Below, piece by piece: positions 1 through 12,673 of a DNA stretch of 64,000 nucleotides; within the stretch, counting starts at the first letter, position 1, and each line of letters opens with the position of its first letter. The stretch is from positions 168,909-232,908 of the forward strand of contig AZGY01000028.1 in the NCBI GenBank assembly GCA_001636675.1. Reading direction: 5' to 3'. The notes beneath the pieces were generated by a model. The model worked only from the letters and a program-made list of their open reading frames with translations. It ran no database searches and was not told the DNA's origin. The position numbers and the translations under genes are program-made. The stretch comes from Moelleriella libera RCEF 2490 (taxonomy: Eukaryota; Ascomycota; Sordariomycetes; Hypocreales; Clavicipitaceae).

Positions 1-954
1 AGCAGATAGTTCTGGTCCTGACCCCTATGGATCGGAAGCGCGATATCGCCCCAGTGAAACAGAGTCGAAACCAGGCAGAGTTCTTCCGCAAAAAGAATAT
101 CTGGATATTTCTGCTGCCAAGTATGAAGGTAAGCACTGACCGCCTCGTGCCAACTCAGGTCCTGCGTACTAATCCCATCAGCCATTTTTTCTAAAATCTT
201 CAGCGTCAATAAAACTCTGAAAGCGTCAGGGCGCAAGGATGCGGCCCTCAACCCAGGTGAAGAATCCGTTTTGCAGCAGCTGCGTGAAGCGCTCGAGGCT
301 GGTCGTCCGGTTCCGGTCAAATCCCTGGACACTGTTGTCAAGATCGTGACTCAATGGCCGTATGGGGATCGCCTGGCCTGCTTAGATTTGCTCAGATGCA
401 TAGCAAGATTCCCATCGGTGGCTAAGCTCTCTGGCACGCCGTTCGGGTCGGCCCTCGATCTGGCCATCCGCTGCTCGGTGCCCGCTGACACCGCGGTGAA
501 TGAGAATTCAGCCATGATGGGACTGCGCACTGTGGCCAATTTATTCGCCACGGCTGATGGCAGGAGTGTCATGGCCGCGCAGGCGAGCGAGGCCATCGGG
601 TTTCTGGAGCGAGTTGCCGGAATCACAGGCGGCGATGCAATCGGAAAATTCAACCGCAACGTACTGATTGCAGCAACAACCTGTGCCGTAAATTATTCTG
701 TCTTGGCAAACAAAGAGAAACAACTCACTCCAGAGCTTCGGCGGCGGCTTTTCGTGGTTGTGGGGGCCCTCTTGGATGGCCAGTCAGACTCGGAGGTGCT
801 GTATCGAGGACTTGTCGCATTGGGCACATGTCTTCTGGCTTCCAAGGAGGCAGCTGGTGGATTGGGTGTTGCGGACTGGATTTCGGGAGCTCAAAATCGA
901 GCAAGCGAAGAGAGAGTCAGAGCGGCCGCTGGCGAGTGTCTAGCATACGCATAG
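1..954 (+). CDS. DOA1: Doa1/Ufd3 (PLAA) ubiquitin-binding Cdc48 adaptor, C-terminal part
   Basis: This is the 3' end of a gene that starts left of the window. The frame is open from base 2 to 128. A GT-AG intron occupies 129-181 (branch site TACTAAT near 168) and the last exon is 182-954. The sequence before the intron has the linker typical of this family (PYGSEARYRP, then VLPQKEYLDISAAKYE). The last exon is a full PUL domain, an Armadillo-like fold, with recognisable stretches such as VVKIVTQWP, LDLLRCIARFPSV, NYSVLANKE and YRGLVALGTCL. In the known family Doa1 binds ubiquitin through WD40 and PFU domains and the Cdc48/p97 ATPase tail through PUL, and acts in ubiquitin homeostasis and organelle quality control. 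WD40 and PFU must lie upstream. Nothing is broken in the visible part. Confidence 0.93.
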
Positions 955-1221
955 GTGCTCAACCGCGAGGACGATCCGGGTTGATTGGGTTTGATATGGT
1001 GTTGGCGCAATGCAGTCACGGCTATCAGCAGTAGAAGGCAAGCAAGCACTGTTCGTGTTGAGAAAATAATCAATTCATGTCAGAGACGAGCCGAAAACAA
1101 TGCGCCAGAAACTCCACCTTATGCCCTCTGAAGCGCCCATCGAGACCCGGAACACAGTCATCCACGTCCGTCTCCTCCATCATGATCAATGCCTGAGCCA
1201 CTCCATTCCTTTGCTCTGCAA

Positions 1222-2185
1222 TCACAGCAGAGTCAACAGGGCCGTAAGCGCCAAAGGCAAGAATCCCAGCCAGGAAACGCGACGCGCTGCTGCCCCGGCA
1301 GTAATGTATACGTCGCTTCCGGACATCTTGGTGGCCGTGGTATACATTTCTGCGAAGCCAATATCGGTCGAGTTGTAGCAATTGGTCTCATTGACGAGGG
1401 CGACCTTGGCGTCTCCCGGGTCGGCGAAGATGATGTCGACGCACTATGGAAATGCCACTAGCTGTCAGCTTTCCTTTTCATTCTCTGCCAACTTACACAC
1501 TCAAGTGTCATTGCAGTCCTTGGACTTCTCATGCCTCTCCACTCTCCTTTCGGTTTTTCTCATGACATCTGTGTCGGAGGGTTTTGGAAGGCTACATACC
1601 GTGTACAGCGCGCCTCCGTGCTGCGCCAACTCCACGATTTGAATGGTGGCTTTATCGCCTGCCTTGACGGACGTGTTTGTCGGGAGGGGGACTTGCGGTA
1701 GACAGACTGTGCCCGGGTAGGGGTTGTTGCTGGGGCCTTGGATGGTGAACTGGTGAACCATGGGGTTGGACATGTCTTTCGGGCCGCCGTCCGGCCCATC
1801 GGTGCCGAAGCCCAAATTGACGTAGATGACGGCCAGGGCGTGTCCTCGAAACCAGCCCGGCTGGAAAGCGACGGCGCCGCCGGTCGTCGGCCAGTATGTA
1901 CGATTTCGCGAGGTCCCCATGCCTCCGCCTACAGAATTTCAGGCCTCCCGTCAGCATTATTCGTGACTTTCCGTTTGTGGGAGGGAAAAAAAAATTTCTT
2001 TGGATTTCTGCTATGCGACTATTTCTCGAGGGCAGGAGCAACGTACACGGGTACATCCATTGCATGCCATATGGAAAGGTATCGTTCGTGATGAGGTTGT
2101 TGCCCCGCGAGCCGGGATAAGAGAACACAAGATGGGCCGAAGCTATGGCCGCATAAGCCAGCAGCACCGCAAGCCCGTACAGCAT
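1222..2185 (-). CDS. X325/BIM1-like copper-binding GPI-anchored protein
   Basis: Three exons join cleanly: 2185-2047, 1928-1600 and 1443-1222, giving 229 aa. The 118-bp intron 1 has donor GTACGT and acceptor TAG; the 156-bp intron 2 has donor GTATGT and acceptor TAG. The protein opens with a 17-aa signal peptide (MLYGLAVLLAYAAIASA), and the mature form begins with histidine (HLVFSYPGSRGNN). That is the first ligand of a His-brace copper site, and the family's later His and Asp positions can be aligned. Diagnostic stretches are TNDTFPYGMQWMYPCGG, FQPGWFRGH, LGFGTDGPDGG and PSNNPYPGTVCLPQVPLP. The C-terminus (FLPLALTALLTLL, then stop) is a GPI-attachment signal. X325 proteins are relatives of lytic polysaccharide monooxygenases that lack oxidative activity; Cryptococcus Bim1 imports copper. 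A cell-surface copper role is therefore likely by homology. Confidence 0.92.
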
Positions 2186-3333
2186 GGTCAGCAATTATGA
2201 ATTCGAAACTCCGGGAAGACTTGACCAATCATGCAAAGCAGAAAGGCAAGTGAATCTTGAGTCTCGAAATTGCCTCTGAGTGTTTGTATTTTTGTTTAGA
2301 AGGGGGGAAAAGAAAGCGCAATTGAGGCGACGCATAATGTGTCGAAAGGACAGTGTCACATCCATTGGAGCCAAAGAATTACTACGGCCTCGGCCGTTTT
2401 CCTTGTCCCTCTTCTCCTCTCTCCGGCGTTCTCGCCTCTCTCAGCAAGATGCCGATAGACATGGATTTGGCGATAAGAGCTCATTGGCTTCTTCCCACCC
2501 AAGATCCAATCACGAGAGGCTGGCACGGCGGCTACAATGTGATGAGGAGCAGTAATTGGCTTGGCCGGCCGGGAAGTAAGCGCTTGGGTGGAGCCGGTAC
2601 ACCCAATCACCGCGGCGGTTTGCGTCCAGTGCAGACTCGGTAGATGCGGCTCGACAGCTACGGTATCGCCCCGTGGCACCGCATGTTGCATTTGCGTTGC
2701 TTTGGCTCAATGAACAGCGGCCTTTTTGGCAGCCGTATGGTGCAGTAGTCTAGGAATTGCACATGAACAGTGTGCATGCCTGCATGTCTGCATGCAGCTA
2801 GCCAGGAACTAGTCCGCCATCCACCCGTCTCGCCACATCCCGTACAACAATAGAGAGGAGTATTTCGGATCCTTGCTCGCGTGATGCTGGGTGGTGGGCG
2901 TGGTGGCGTCCGTCTGGCAGGAAAATCAGGGTCGCCCGAACCCGCACACACGCTACAAACCTCAACAGGATGTGGGGAAGAATCAGACAAACGCGGGCAA
3001 GCAAAGCGTGGGCGGACGGGTCCAGGCCGAGAGAGAAGAGAAAAAGCGGGAGGTATCATGCCCACACGATGGCAGCAACATGAGCAAACATACCGTTCAG
3101 ACTCCTGCATTGGGAGTAGGAGAGAACGGAGTGCGAACAATTATGGTCATAGCATACGAGACGTTTCGGATCGCGTACAGCAAACGCGGGCAAGCGAACC
3201 AAAGAGACCCCACCTGAGAAACCTAAATTTCATAGCCCATGTCCACCCATCAAGAGTTGTGTGTCACGACATCTGACCACACAAACGACGCCGAAAAAAT
3301 TGTTCCTCACATGCCGCGAAGCTCCCCCGCTCG
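2186..3333. other. Intergenic, no gene seen
   Basis: This stretch separates the divergently transcribed X325-like and SRR1-like genes and must hold both promoters. Open frames here are short, overlap on both strands and match nothing I recognise. A CT-rich tract lies near 2395-2450. Confidence 0.5.
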
Positions 3334-4524
3334 ATGCCGCGAAATGGCCGCCCGTCAGCCATGGCCGGATCTCCTCCGATCGTAGGCGGTCATGAAGTCC
3401 AGCAGCAGAAGCAGCAGCAGAAGCAGCAGCTCCCACAGCGCGAGCAAGAATGGACAGTCGTCAGGTCGAAAAAGGGTCGTGGCCCAAGACTGCCGACCAG
3501 ACGAGCCGTGGCAGCAGCAGCAGCAGCCGCCACAGCCGCAACAGCCACAGCCCGCACAGGTCCTCTCCGCTCTGTCGCCGACATTACCGACGAATATACG
3601 CGGCTCAAAGCAAATTTCGCCTCTAAGCCGATCTACAGCTCCATACGCGACCTGGCCGCCTCAGCCCAAAGCCAATCGCAATGCACGCGCATCGTCAAAA
3701 AGGCCGTTTGTCTGGGCATCGGGTCGTTTGATCCGCCTGATGGCGCGTGGGAAGCCAAGCGCCGCGCTTTCGTCCAGCTCCTCGCCTTTGAGACCCTCGC
3801 CCAATCTCTCGGTATGTCGAAACCTACTCCTGCCTTGCGACTGACTGAAACCTCGACACTATTCCACGATTCATCCCTCCCCCAAAAGAAATGACCGACC
3901 AAGTCTCATGGAAAGCAGAAGAAAGGAAAGGACTGACAGGAGAGACTATACAGAGACAGATGGCGGCAGGAAAATTGACTGCATCTTCCAAGAGCCGCTC
4001 TTCACCGACGCCGACGTTTCGTTTCTCCAGGGCCGAGGCTACGCGGTCTTGAAAGACGGCGCTTGTGAACAGGTCGACAGAGACACGCTACTGTTCGGGA
4101 TCCATCTGTACAAGCCCCTCTATGCACAAGCGATTGCAAACGAGCTGCCTGCGGTGTTTGTCGGCACTGATTGGAACACGTGGGACCTGTATGTACGCCT
4201 CCGCCTGTCACTTTGCGTGTGTCTGCGCAGCGCAGACTGCTGACCATCGAGCGACGCAGGCTGCTGACACCCGTCGATGAGATCGAGGGCACCCGCGTCA
4301 TGGAGACGACCTATAAGAAGTGGTTGTTTCCGCAAGACGGCACTGCCTTCTCCAGTACATGCTTGTACTGGCGTAAGGCGCACGATGTGATGCAGGAGGA
4401 CGTTCTAACCAGAGGCAGCGGGAACGGCACGCTCACGGACTTAGCTACGCGACCGGACGATGCGAGCAGCGCGCCAGATGGCATGCGCAAGGATGGACGA
4501 CGCGATGGGACAGCGGCGACGTAG
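3334..4524 (+). CDS. SRR1-like domain protein
   Basis: Three exons, 3334-3811, 3954-4188 and 4260-4524, join in frame to 325 aa. Donors are GTATGT and GTATGTAC; acceptors are TACAG and GCAG. The N-terminus (about residues 1-80) is low-complexity, with Gln-rich and Ala-rich runs produced by CAG/GCA repeats. The SRR1-like domain follows: VCLGIGSFDPPDGAWEAKR, LLAFETL, then after the intron DCIFQEPLFTDADVSFL, a strand-turn LLFGIHLY and PAVFVGTDW. SRR1 is named after an Arabidopsis protein in circadian and phytochrome signalling; fungal homologues are largely uncharacterised, so no function is claimed. The start could also be the internal Met at 3361. Confidence 0.82.
3394..3555 (+). repeat. CAG-type trinucleotide runs inside the SRR1-like gene
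   Basis: Imperfect runs of CAG/AGC/GCA units at about 3398-3432 and 3508-3555 encode poly-Gln and poly-Ala stretches in the N-terminal part of the SRR1-like protein. Such repeats commonly vary in length between strains. Confidence 0.7.
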
Positions 4525-5169
4525 CGTCGGCCAAGACACGCAGAGGGTGACGATCAACAGCATTTCTGAAAGAAAGAGAACGCAAGTCGGGACGCCATCA
4601 CCACGTTGCGTAGAGGCAATGTGCATTTAGCGATCTAGACAGACGCTTACTGGAGCAAGACACTTGCACGCTTTGCACACATCCTAGCCCCAAACACACG
4701 CACCAGCACCAACACCCAAATGCCTGGGTTTCTCAATGACGAATGAATTGATTTTATACTGAAAATCCCCTGTCTCCCATGCGCATGAAATGCTTGCCAG
4801 GGTCAACCACGAAAGAGCAATGAACTCATTCCACTGCCCTTTCATTAGCCCTTCAAATATGATGAAATGCAATCGACGAAAACACAAATGTTCACAAAAA
4901 TGCTGCAGCAAAAACTTCTGAGCCTCCAACGCCGGACTGAGGGTTGCGAGCCAGTCAAGTTCAGCCCAGTCTGGCCAAACTCGAGAATGAGACTCAACGC
5001 GAGGAAGATCGCGAGGGAAAAGGACAAGATGACAGAAGAGGAGGGAGAAGAAGGCAGGGCGACATGCTATATGCAACGAGAAGCCAGCGTGAAACTGATC
5101 AGAATGCGCGCAATGAGTCACGCTAAGTTGTGCTCGCTGACGTGGTGAAGCATCGGTACTGGACGCACT
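4525..5169. other. Intergenic between convergent genes
   Basis: The SRR1-like and btgC genes converge here, so the stretch should contain both 3' ends. I see no supported coding sequence. The open frames at 4684-5148 lie on both strands and look unlike protein. Confidence 0.5.
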
Positions 5170-7285
5170 CTACACCGTCCTCCCTCCGCAATCGGGAATC
5201 TTGACGCCGGGCTTCAGCTTGCGATTGACGTCCATCAGCCCCCACTTGTCTTCCCACTCCTTGCCCTTCTCGTTGAATCGGATTTTCCATGGCTCGTCGA
5301 ATGCCTCGAACCAGAAGTAGTTTGTGTTGTTTGCTAATGCCTGGCACACCCAATCATTCATGAACTGGTTCATGCCGTCGATGCTGGCAACTGCACCGGG
5401 CGTCGATGCATCGCACACCGGTGATGAGCCACAACCCTTGCCGCCGGCGCTCGGCCATCCCGTTTCGGAGATGATGTTCTTGTTTGTGTCCGCCTTCCAG
5501 AACTGCTTGTCTTTTCCGGACCAGAAACTGTACGTCCAGCTGGCCGCTTGGTTCACCGACACGCCGGCGAAGAACGGATGGATGTTGGCCATGATGTAAT
5601 CGCTCTTGGCTGCGAGATCAGACGTCCAGTCGTCTCCGAGGTCTGAAGAAGCAACCGGAAGTTTGATGTTCTTGGTGGTCAGGTTTGCTCGCACTGCATC
5701 CAGAATGGTTCCCAACTGGGTCACCGTCATCTCCTTGCGGAAGAGAATCTCATTAGCAACGATGATGCCTTCAAACGGCGTGGCGCCGTACTGATCGAGG
5801 ATGTTCCACATTTGTGCCAGTTGCCGTGCGTTTGTGGTCGTGTTTCCATCTTGCCACACGCCCAGCCAAACCTTGACATCGTTGGTCAATTTGAGCTTAT
5901 CCACAGCATGCAGCACCATCTGTGTCTGATTGCAGTCGGTACCGTACAGGCGAATTTTGTTGGTCAGTTGGCTGAGGACTGCGACATCGCGGGTAATGTT
6001 ATTCTGTGACGGTGGGTTGGTCAGGCAATCCGGGTACTGCGTGTTGAGCGGGGTGTAGTCCATGCCCGGGAAGACCTTGTGGAAGTCTTTGTTGTTCATC
6101 AGAGCCTTGATCTCACTGCTGTTGATGTCCAGGTCGCCGTTTTTACTCGAGTCCTCGGCAGCCGACTGGCCACCACCTCCGCCTCCACCTGACTTCTTGT
6201 TACCCGCAATCATGCTGCCAACGACACCTCCTACGATGGCGCCAATGACCACGAGTGAGACCAATATGATGATCAACCACTTCCATTTTTTGCTGCGGGC
6301 AGCTTTTTCGGCAGCTCGGCTCGCAGACTTCTCACCTCCGATTCCAGAGCCGTCACGACCTGTTTGGTTCTATCAGCTGCCATTCGACAAAGGAGAGATC
6401 CGCGCACGCGGCGCCACGTCTGTAAGACGGAGGAAATTTCAACATACCGCTACGACTCATTGCACCGGCAGCAGCCCCAGCACCTGCGGCGCCTGCAATA
6501 GCAGCAGCACCGATGGCTGCTTTGGACTTGTCTGCGCGGGAGAAGCGCAACATGGAGCTACGCTGACCACGTCTGCTACCGTAAGCCAGACCGTCATCCT
6601 CGTCGTCGGCGATCTCATTTGGATTGACTACCCCGAAGCTGGAATCATAGTATCCTCGCGAGCCTGCTGCTCCTTGGTACGGGTCATCGGCAAAGGATTC
6701 GGTGCCGAGGCTTCTCATACTTCGTGCGGGTGAATGAGTTGCCGGCGGTGTGCCGAATGGGTTGAGGTTGGAGCGCGAGCCTTGGTCGGCATACTGATAG
6801 TCCCCGGGACTGCGGCTGTAGGCGTCCTCAGGAGCATATCCGCCAGATTGTGAATTGTAATATGCCGGTTCCTGAGGGTTGGGGTACTGGCCTCGTGACG
6901 GAGGCGGAGGCAGCTGTCCCGGGCCTCTTGCGGCGTCCATGACTCCATTGTCCGCGGTCTGGTTCGATGCACCGTAGCCGGCGCCAGCTGCTCCATTGTG
7001 ATGTCCTTGATCGTAGGAAGCATAGTTGTTGTGTTGGGGCGGCACGGGTGCAGGTTCTTCTGAATCATATCCGTAATTGCCTAGAATATCGTGGTTCTGT
7101 TCACCGTACGATTGGTAGTTTCCGTACTGCTGTTGATGCACGTCCGAGCCCTGATGTGATCTGTATGCGGCCTCATCGAAATATGTCGGCTCCGCTCCCG
7201 AGTAATTGTTATTGTACGGATTTCCTGTTCGGCTTTGATCTAAAGGTTCCCGTTCGTGGGAATCCCCCCCTGGATAGCGCTGCAT
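5170..7285 (-). CDS. btgC: BtgC-type membrane-anchored glucan endo-1,3-beta-glucosidase (GH17)
   Basis: Two exons, 7285-6448 and 6359-5170, are joined over an 88-bp intron (donor GTATGTTG, acceptor ACAG) to give 675 aa. The layout is the one known for fungal BtgC. A long Gln/Asn/Tyr/Pro-rich cytoplasmic N-tail (about 1-265) is followed by a single transmembrane anchor (KWKWLIIILVSLVVIGAIVG, about residue 301-325), a Gly-rich linker, and an extracellular GH17 domain. The catalytic acid/base Glu sits in EGIIVANEILF and the nucleophile Glu in ISETGWPSAGG. Substrate motifs FFAGVSVNQAASWTY and YFWFEAFDEPWK are also clear. The enzyme cleaves beta-1,3-glucan at the cell wall and acts in wall remodelling. 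The gene looks intact. Confidence 0.94.
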
Positions 7286-9486
7286 CTTTAGCGGTGAAAT
7301 GAGCGACTTTTTTGGTACAGTCCGTTCTCGCTCGTGCAGCTGAGGTCACTTTCTGAAAGATCTGCGGCCTGTCGGTCGGCAGACATGCAAGTGAGGTCAG
7401 TTTCAATCGCGGCTGGAAGCCCACGATATCTCGGTCCACCCTGCGAAGACGAAGCTCACAGTTCGCAGGATCTTGCAATTGAGATAGTGGCGTGAGCCGA
7501 TGAACCGAAAATGTGAGATGAGCGACCTTTGTTTGCTAACAAGGGCACCGAGTCGCGGTCGGGGCTCGATTGCCACTCGGGAGAGTCGCAGTGCCGCTCT
7601 TTTCGCAAAATGTCACAAAAGCCGGTGAGCACGATGCCGAAATAATTGTCGCCTCGATAACCTGCTAGCGGCAGTAAAGTGTGGTCGCCTCGGTGATGGA
7701 GCGCAAGGTCAACGCGCCAAACTTTGAGGCTGAGGGCCGTCGTGGGCGCAGAGGCTCTGCTAGTAGGCGACGGCTCCAACGGCTGTAAGACGACTCTTCG
7801 CTCCGAAACTCGAAGGGAAGAGGGTCGTTCGGGAGGAGCGATGTGGCAGATCTTCTCCTGGCTCCCTCGGAATGTCGAGATGACACGAAGGAATAGACTG
7901 CTGTAAAGGAGAAAAGAGAGAAAAGGCCGTGGTTGAGGAGAAAGCAGGATGGGGAGGCAGGTGAGACAACAGGCATCCTCTAGCGACCGCACGACCTAGT
8001 TGCATTTGCTCGTCAAAACCAACTATCAGTGCGGATAGCGGGGAAGGAAGGAAGGGGTGACATGGCAACTGCCACTAGACGGCGTGCAAGGCCATAACAA
8101 AGCTAGTGCTGGAAGTACCACGTACGGGGGCACGAGCAGACCAGGCCAGACCAAGTTTCGACTCGGGGGAGGGGGAACGCTAGGCCTGCGTACGGACAAT
8201 GAATGATGGCTGTGCATACCTGACGGCTGCTGGGAACCCACGTCCATTGTAAGCGGGCTTTGGCGTTTTGACATGGATTGTTAATCCCAGCTCACAGTTT
8301 GAAGAACCTGGCATGGCAATGACTCTCCCACATGTCTGGTCTGATTCGCACCACAATGAGCCGCCGCTGCGTCTGAACCACCCAGGAGGACTCATCGACG
8401 AGACGACCAAGGCGAGTGCTTGCGTCGCATGGCAGACGCATCCATCGCAGGCTGTTTTCCTCTACGTACACGAACGAACAGTGTCTCTGCTGGATGGCCA
8501 TCGGACGTAAGACGGATCTTGGAAGACTCCCTGTACCCTTTCTCGACCATCCTCCCCCCCTAACCTTCCCCCCCTTCCCTCTCCGACCCTCCTACTGACC
8601 TTGAGGTAGGCGGACCCGCTCTGATCCGCGTCTTGACATCCACACCCGCTGGTGACTGACTCTTGTAGAAAGGGGACGATGAAAAGGTCAACTTTTGCGC
8701 GCCGCCTCGGCTTGCGGCGCGTGTCTTTTGAGGTATAGATTGCAGGTGCTACGACGAGGACAATTCGTCCCCTCAAGTAGCGAGATTTGCTCAAGGTCGG
8801 TATCATGAAGCAATCCCCAACCGCTTGAAATACGCCAGACGCTCCACATCCTGTTTCTGTTTACCTGCTGATTCGGTTAGCGGCAGCCGCTCTATACAGA
8901 ACGCCCAGTGTATTTTTGGACACAGCCAATGACCGGACACGAATCGGAGGGAGGCGCTCGCTCAATGGTGAGGGTCGAGAGCCATGACGTTCGTATCTCG
9001 GTACGGGAAAAGAAGAAAAGGCTTGGCAATCTGCACGAGGTGGGCGTTGTGGGATTTTGCGATTGTCTGGCCTCGTGCTGTAGCATGCGTCATGACTGCG
9101 CTCGCCATTGCACCAGATGCGGCGCTGAAGGCTCGCGAATTTGACCTGCGTACGAAAGATTGAACATGCAGTATGTTCCAAACAGCGCCCGCATAATTTT
9201 TGCTGATCGACAATGGCTTGAGACGAATGCTGTGGCAGAAAAACAACTAGCGGGGCGCGGATTGCTGGTCGGGCAGCAGGGGCCAGACGACTGACTGCGC
9301 TGCGTTGCCGATGTAAGCCCAGGTTGTCCGATTATTAAGGTTGGTAGAAGCGACATGGAGCTTCACCACCATTGCCCTAAAATTAGGAAACCCTTGATCT
9401 TCATGACATGACCTCATGGGCAGCGATTCCTGCGGGAAAGGACAGAGTATGGTCCAGCCTCCAGCACACTCACAACGATTGAGAGA

Positions 9487-9501
9487 CCCCCCCCCCCCCC
9501 C
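9487..9501 (+). repeat. Poly-C tract (15 nt)
   Basis: Fifteen consecutive C residues after GAGAGA, in the gene-poor stretch. Its length may vary or be misread by some sequencing methods. Confidence 0.9.
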
Positions 9502-11725
9502 GGAGGTTTTTTGTCCTCATTACCTCACGGACACAACCCTGCTTGGCTGTCCCCTCCAGCTGGTCCCCCCAAGGGATCTTCGCTCTTCAACACCGTCGTC
9601 TCCCTGGTCTCCGGTCAGCATGGCGAGAAGCTCACGCGAGCAGAAGAGAACGTCGCTGTTCCGAGTTCTGCAAGGCTTTTCGGAATGATCATCTTTTCTG
9701 TTTCCGTTCCAGCAATTTCCCTTGATTAATCATGACTGGGATGATTTCGTGAAAGAGAGGGTTCCTTTCTGAGCAGATGGCGACCCGAGGCCCGCTTGGC
9801 CACCAACACAGTCGTCTTCAGGATCCGAGCTGAGATTTACTGCCGCTGTCGAATCCTTTGGCGACGTGGACGAAACGATGCACTTTGTCAGACTTGGTGT
9901 GGCATAGCCACAAAAGCTCGATCTGACGCACTGCGCTTATTGCATCAGCCCATAGAGTACTCTTTCATGCGCTCCAAGCAAAATGGCCGCAGCAAATTAC
10001 CCCCACCTGAAGGATACTCCACCGGCATTAGAGTCCGAGGCGGGAGGCGCAGTTCCAAAACCTGCTAGAAGCTCACCGTAGAATGCGGGATGCCGTACCC
10101 ATTGCGGCGCCCGCTCCAGATTGTCCTGGTCGCCAATTTTCAAAATACCGCGCACAGTTTCTGTTCGATGCGTCGTTGACAAAGACTGATGGAAAAAGTG
10201 TGACCACGTACCAAATAGCCGTTGAAACAACGCCGTGCTACCGGGTCATGTCGTTCAACTCGAACTCTCATTGTACCAGGAGGCGCTGCGCGTGGTAACA
10301 TTTGAGCCAAGGGCCGGGGCCACGTAACGACGGACTCACCCACCTGACGCGATTCTTTGTGGCACGGTTTCATTGCAATGGGGAGCACGAGCTGTATCTA
10401 CCACGTTGTTTTTGAAAAGCGAAGTAACTTTGACAGATCCTTTGATTTCAACCCGCATCCGCATTTGTCAGACACTGTCAGTGAGGAAGAATAAGAAACT
10501 TTTCTTGGTCCTGGGAAACGCTTTGGCTTGGCGAGAATATCCTCAAAAGTTGGCAATTCCATCAATGGAGCCAGATTGCCCCCGCATGGCCCGACGGGCT
10601 TCGAAATCAAGTATAGAACTACCTACACGGATTATATGGGAGATGAGGAAACTTCTCGAGCCGGCTGCCAGCGTTGAACTTCTTTTCAGTCGAATCGCAG
10701 AATTGCGCTCGCGCAGATACATTGGCTGAGCCTTGAGCCGCTTAACCTCGAGCAACACCTTTGCTGGAACAGGGCGATCCTGCCTGTGGCGCGACATTGG
10801 GTTTCGACGGCCGACGAAAGACCTCTTCTTTCCAAAAGTAACCTATGGACTGGCATTGCAAGCTCTCATCACTCGCTGCTGGCCTCACTGCCTTTGACAA
10901 AGCACGATGCTAAATAATCTGGTTTGCCTCTTCGTTGCATGATCAGGACCGTACAATGTCCATCAGATATAGACGGAGTCATAGGGTAGGACCAACATCC
11001 ATTGCCTATAGCTCCGAAGGCGGTCCGTGAAGGTCACAATATATGGCAAGCCTCTACAATTTGAGGCCAGCGTGATGCGGGTACAACGGTCTTCAGTCTT
11101 TCCAAGTCTTAGGACGCCGCAACCACGGATGAGTATGCTGCACATTTGACGCGCATCGCTGTAGCATTCGTCGACACCGAGCGAAAGCGGCGTCTCAGGA
11201 TGAATGCTGCTCATCAGGGACATCGCTGTTTTTTTTTTTTTTCGTAATTGTGCAGTCCACAATTATTTACGAGCCGGCTGACTGATTCTCGGTCCGTGGC
11301 GTCCGACCGGCCGGGGACGGATAAGGGGACGACTCGGATGATGCTATTCTTCTCTATGATCCGTCTGTCTCCCGAACTAGGGCGGTTTTCAGACGGCTGC
11401 ATGATGCATCAGCATCATCGGTTCGGAGTCTACCCCAGCCTTACGAGGTCAGCGTCGGCGATCGTTCGCCCTGGTTGCATGAGCAGACGCTACCCTCAGC
11501 TGCATTGCACTTACGACCACGTTTAGCTCTTCCCCATGTCAATGCCTCCACCTGATGCCCTGCAAGATGCTGGGATCCAACAACTGCGACGGGCATTGCA
11601 AAACTGGAGGCATTGACGCGGTTCCGTCTACCACAGCAGCCGCTGATCATGACATACGTGCAGTTGCTACGTCAGTTGCTACGTCGAAGTAGAGCTTGAT
11701 CCAATTGCTGGCAAGACGCGTCGGC

Positions 11726-11752
11726 TTTTTTTTTTTTTTTTTTTCCCCCCCC
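11726..11752 (+). repeat. Poly-T/poly-C tract
   Basis: Nineteen T residues are followed directly by eight C residues. A second T run of 14 lies at 11229-11242. Both fall in gene-free sequence upstream of the Zn(II)2Cys6 gene. Confidence 0.9.
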
Positions 11753-12673
11753 AACCTCTGTGACCACGCAGACGAAATGATACACCGATCTGGCCCGAGC
11801 CGAAGGGGGCTTTGCGGGGGTCGTGCTTCGGTTGTTGCTTCTCAGGCTTTGCTCCTCCTCCATTATTCTGGTCAAGGTCTTCAATTGGCAGTGCGGTGCT
11901 GCACGGCATTTGCTGGCAATGCGACCTAGCCCAATCAAAATTGTGACTTGAAGCCCGATCCTCCCGTTAATTTCCGCTCCGATGATCACATTATAATGGG
12001 GAGCCATGATCGGACGGAACAGCCTCAAGACCAAAAGCCGTGATCAAATCCAAAGCCGATCCTTGCCTGTAGCGAACCAGCACAGGCCGTCTCCTTCCCT
12101 TACTTTTCCCACCTCAAAGCTCACATTTGGTCTCTGGTCTACATTTCCTTGATTTTTCTTGCAAACTCGACGAGTCCAATTGCTCGACATGATTTCCGGA
12201 GATGACCCAGCAAGGCTCGAATGACTTTCGCCGGTTGCTTCATGCTGTCCTGGATTGGAATCCTGTCGTTCACTCTACGTCATGTTTACTCCCTGAGCCG
12301 GATCTTTCGTTCTCTTCATCTCTCAATCTATGCGACACAAAACCAAAGTTTTCACATTGAGAACTCGTGCTATTTGTTCTACATCTGGTGTTCATGCGTG
12401 AAGGAAATACCCTGGTATCCTTGTTACAGCACGAAGCCAGGCGGTCGCGCCGCGAGCAGCAAGGGGATCTGTCAAGACTAGAGTCCTGTGATCTTCAAAA
12501 GACGTCATGGAATTTCGATTTTCTGTTTCTTTGGATCGCGCCAAGGGAACCAGCTCTCCTGAGTGAGTTCCTTTTGAGCGGCTTGCGGGTCGTGATGGCG
12601 GGAAAAGGCAGGAGTAGGAGGGTAGGGTCGAGTTCGGAAAACATGCCTGGCGTACTGACACTTTTGCCATCAG

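Larger units (their letters stand above)
7286..12673. other. 5.4-kb gene-poor stretch between btgC and a transcription factor
   Basis: The left part should hold the btgC promoter and 5' UTR. Beyond that I find no open frame that looks like a protein family, no tRNA and no obvious transposon. Base composition is not AT-rich, so this is not a RIP-degraded block. It contains several long homopolymers, listed separately. Small spliced genes or non-coding transcripts cannot be excluded by eye. Confidence 0.45.

Noticed and set aside
1070..1381. Minus-strand 103-codon frame overlapping the last exon of the X325-like gene
   Set aside because: The exon frame defined by splice sites gives the family's C-terminus and a GPI signal; this frame is its shadow.
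10398..10797. Two overlapping minus-strand frames that could be exons of one small gene
   Set aside because: No splice sites that join them convincingly and no family similarity.
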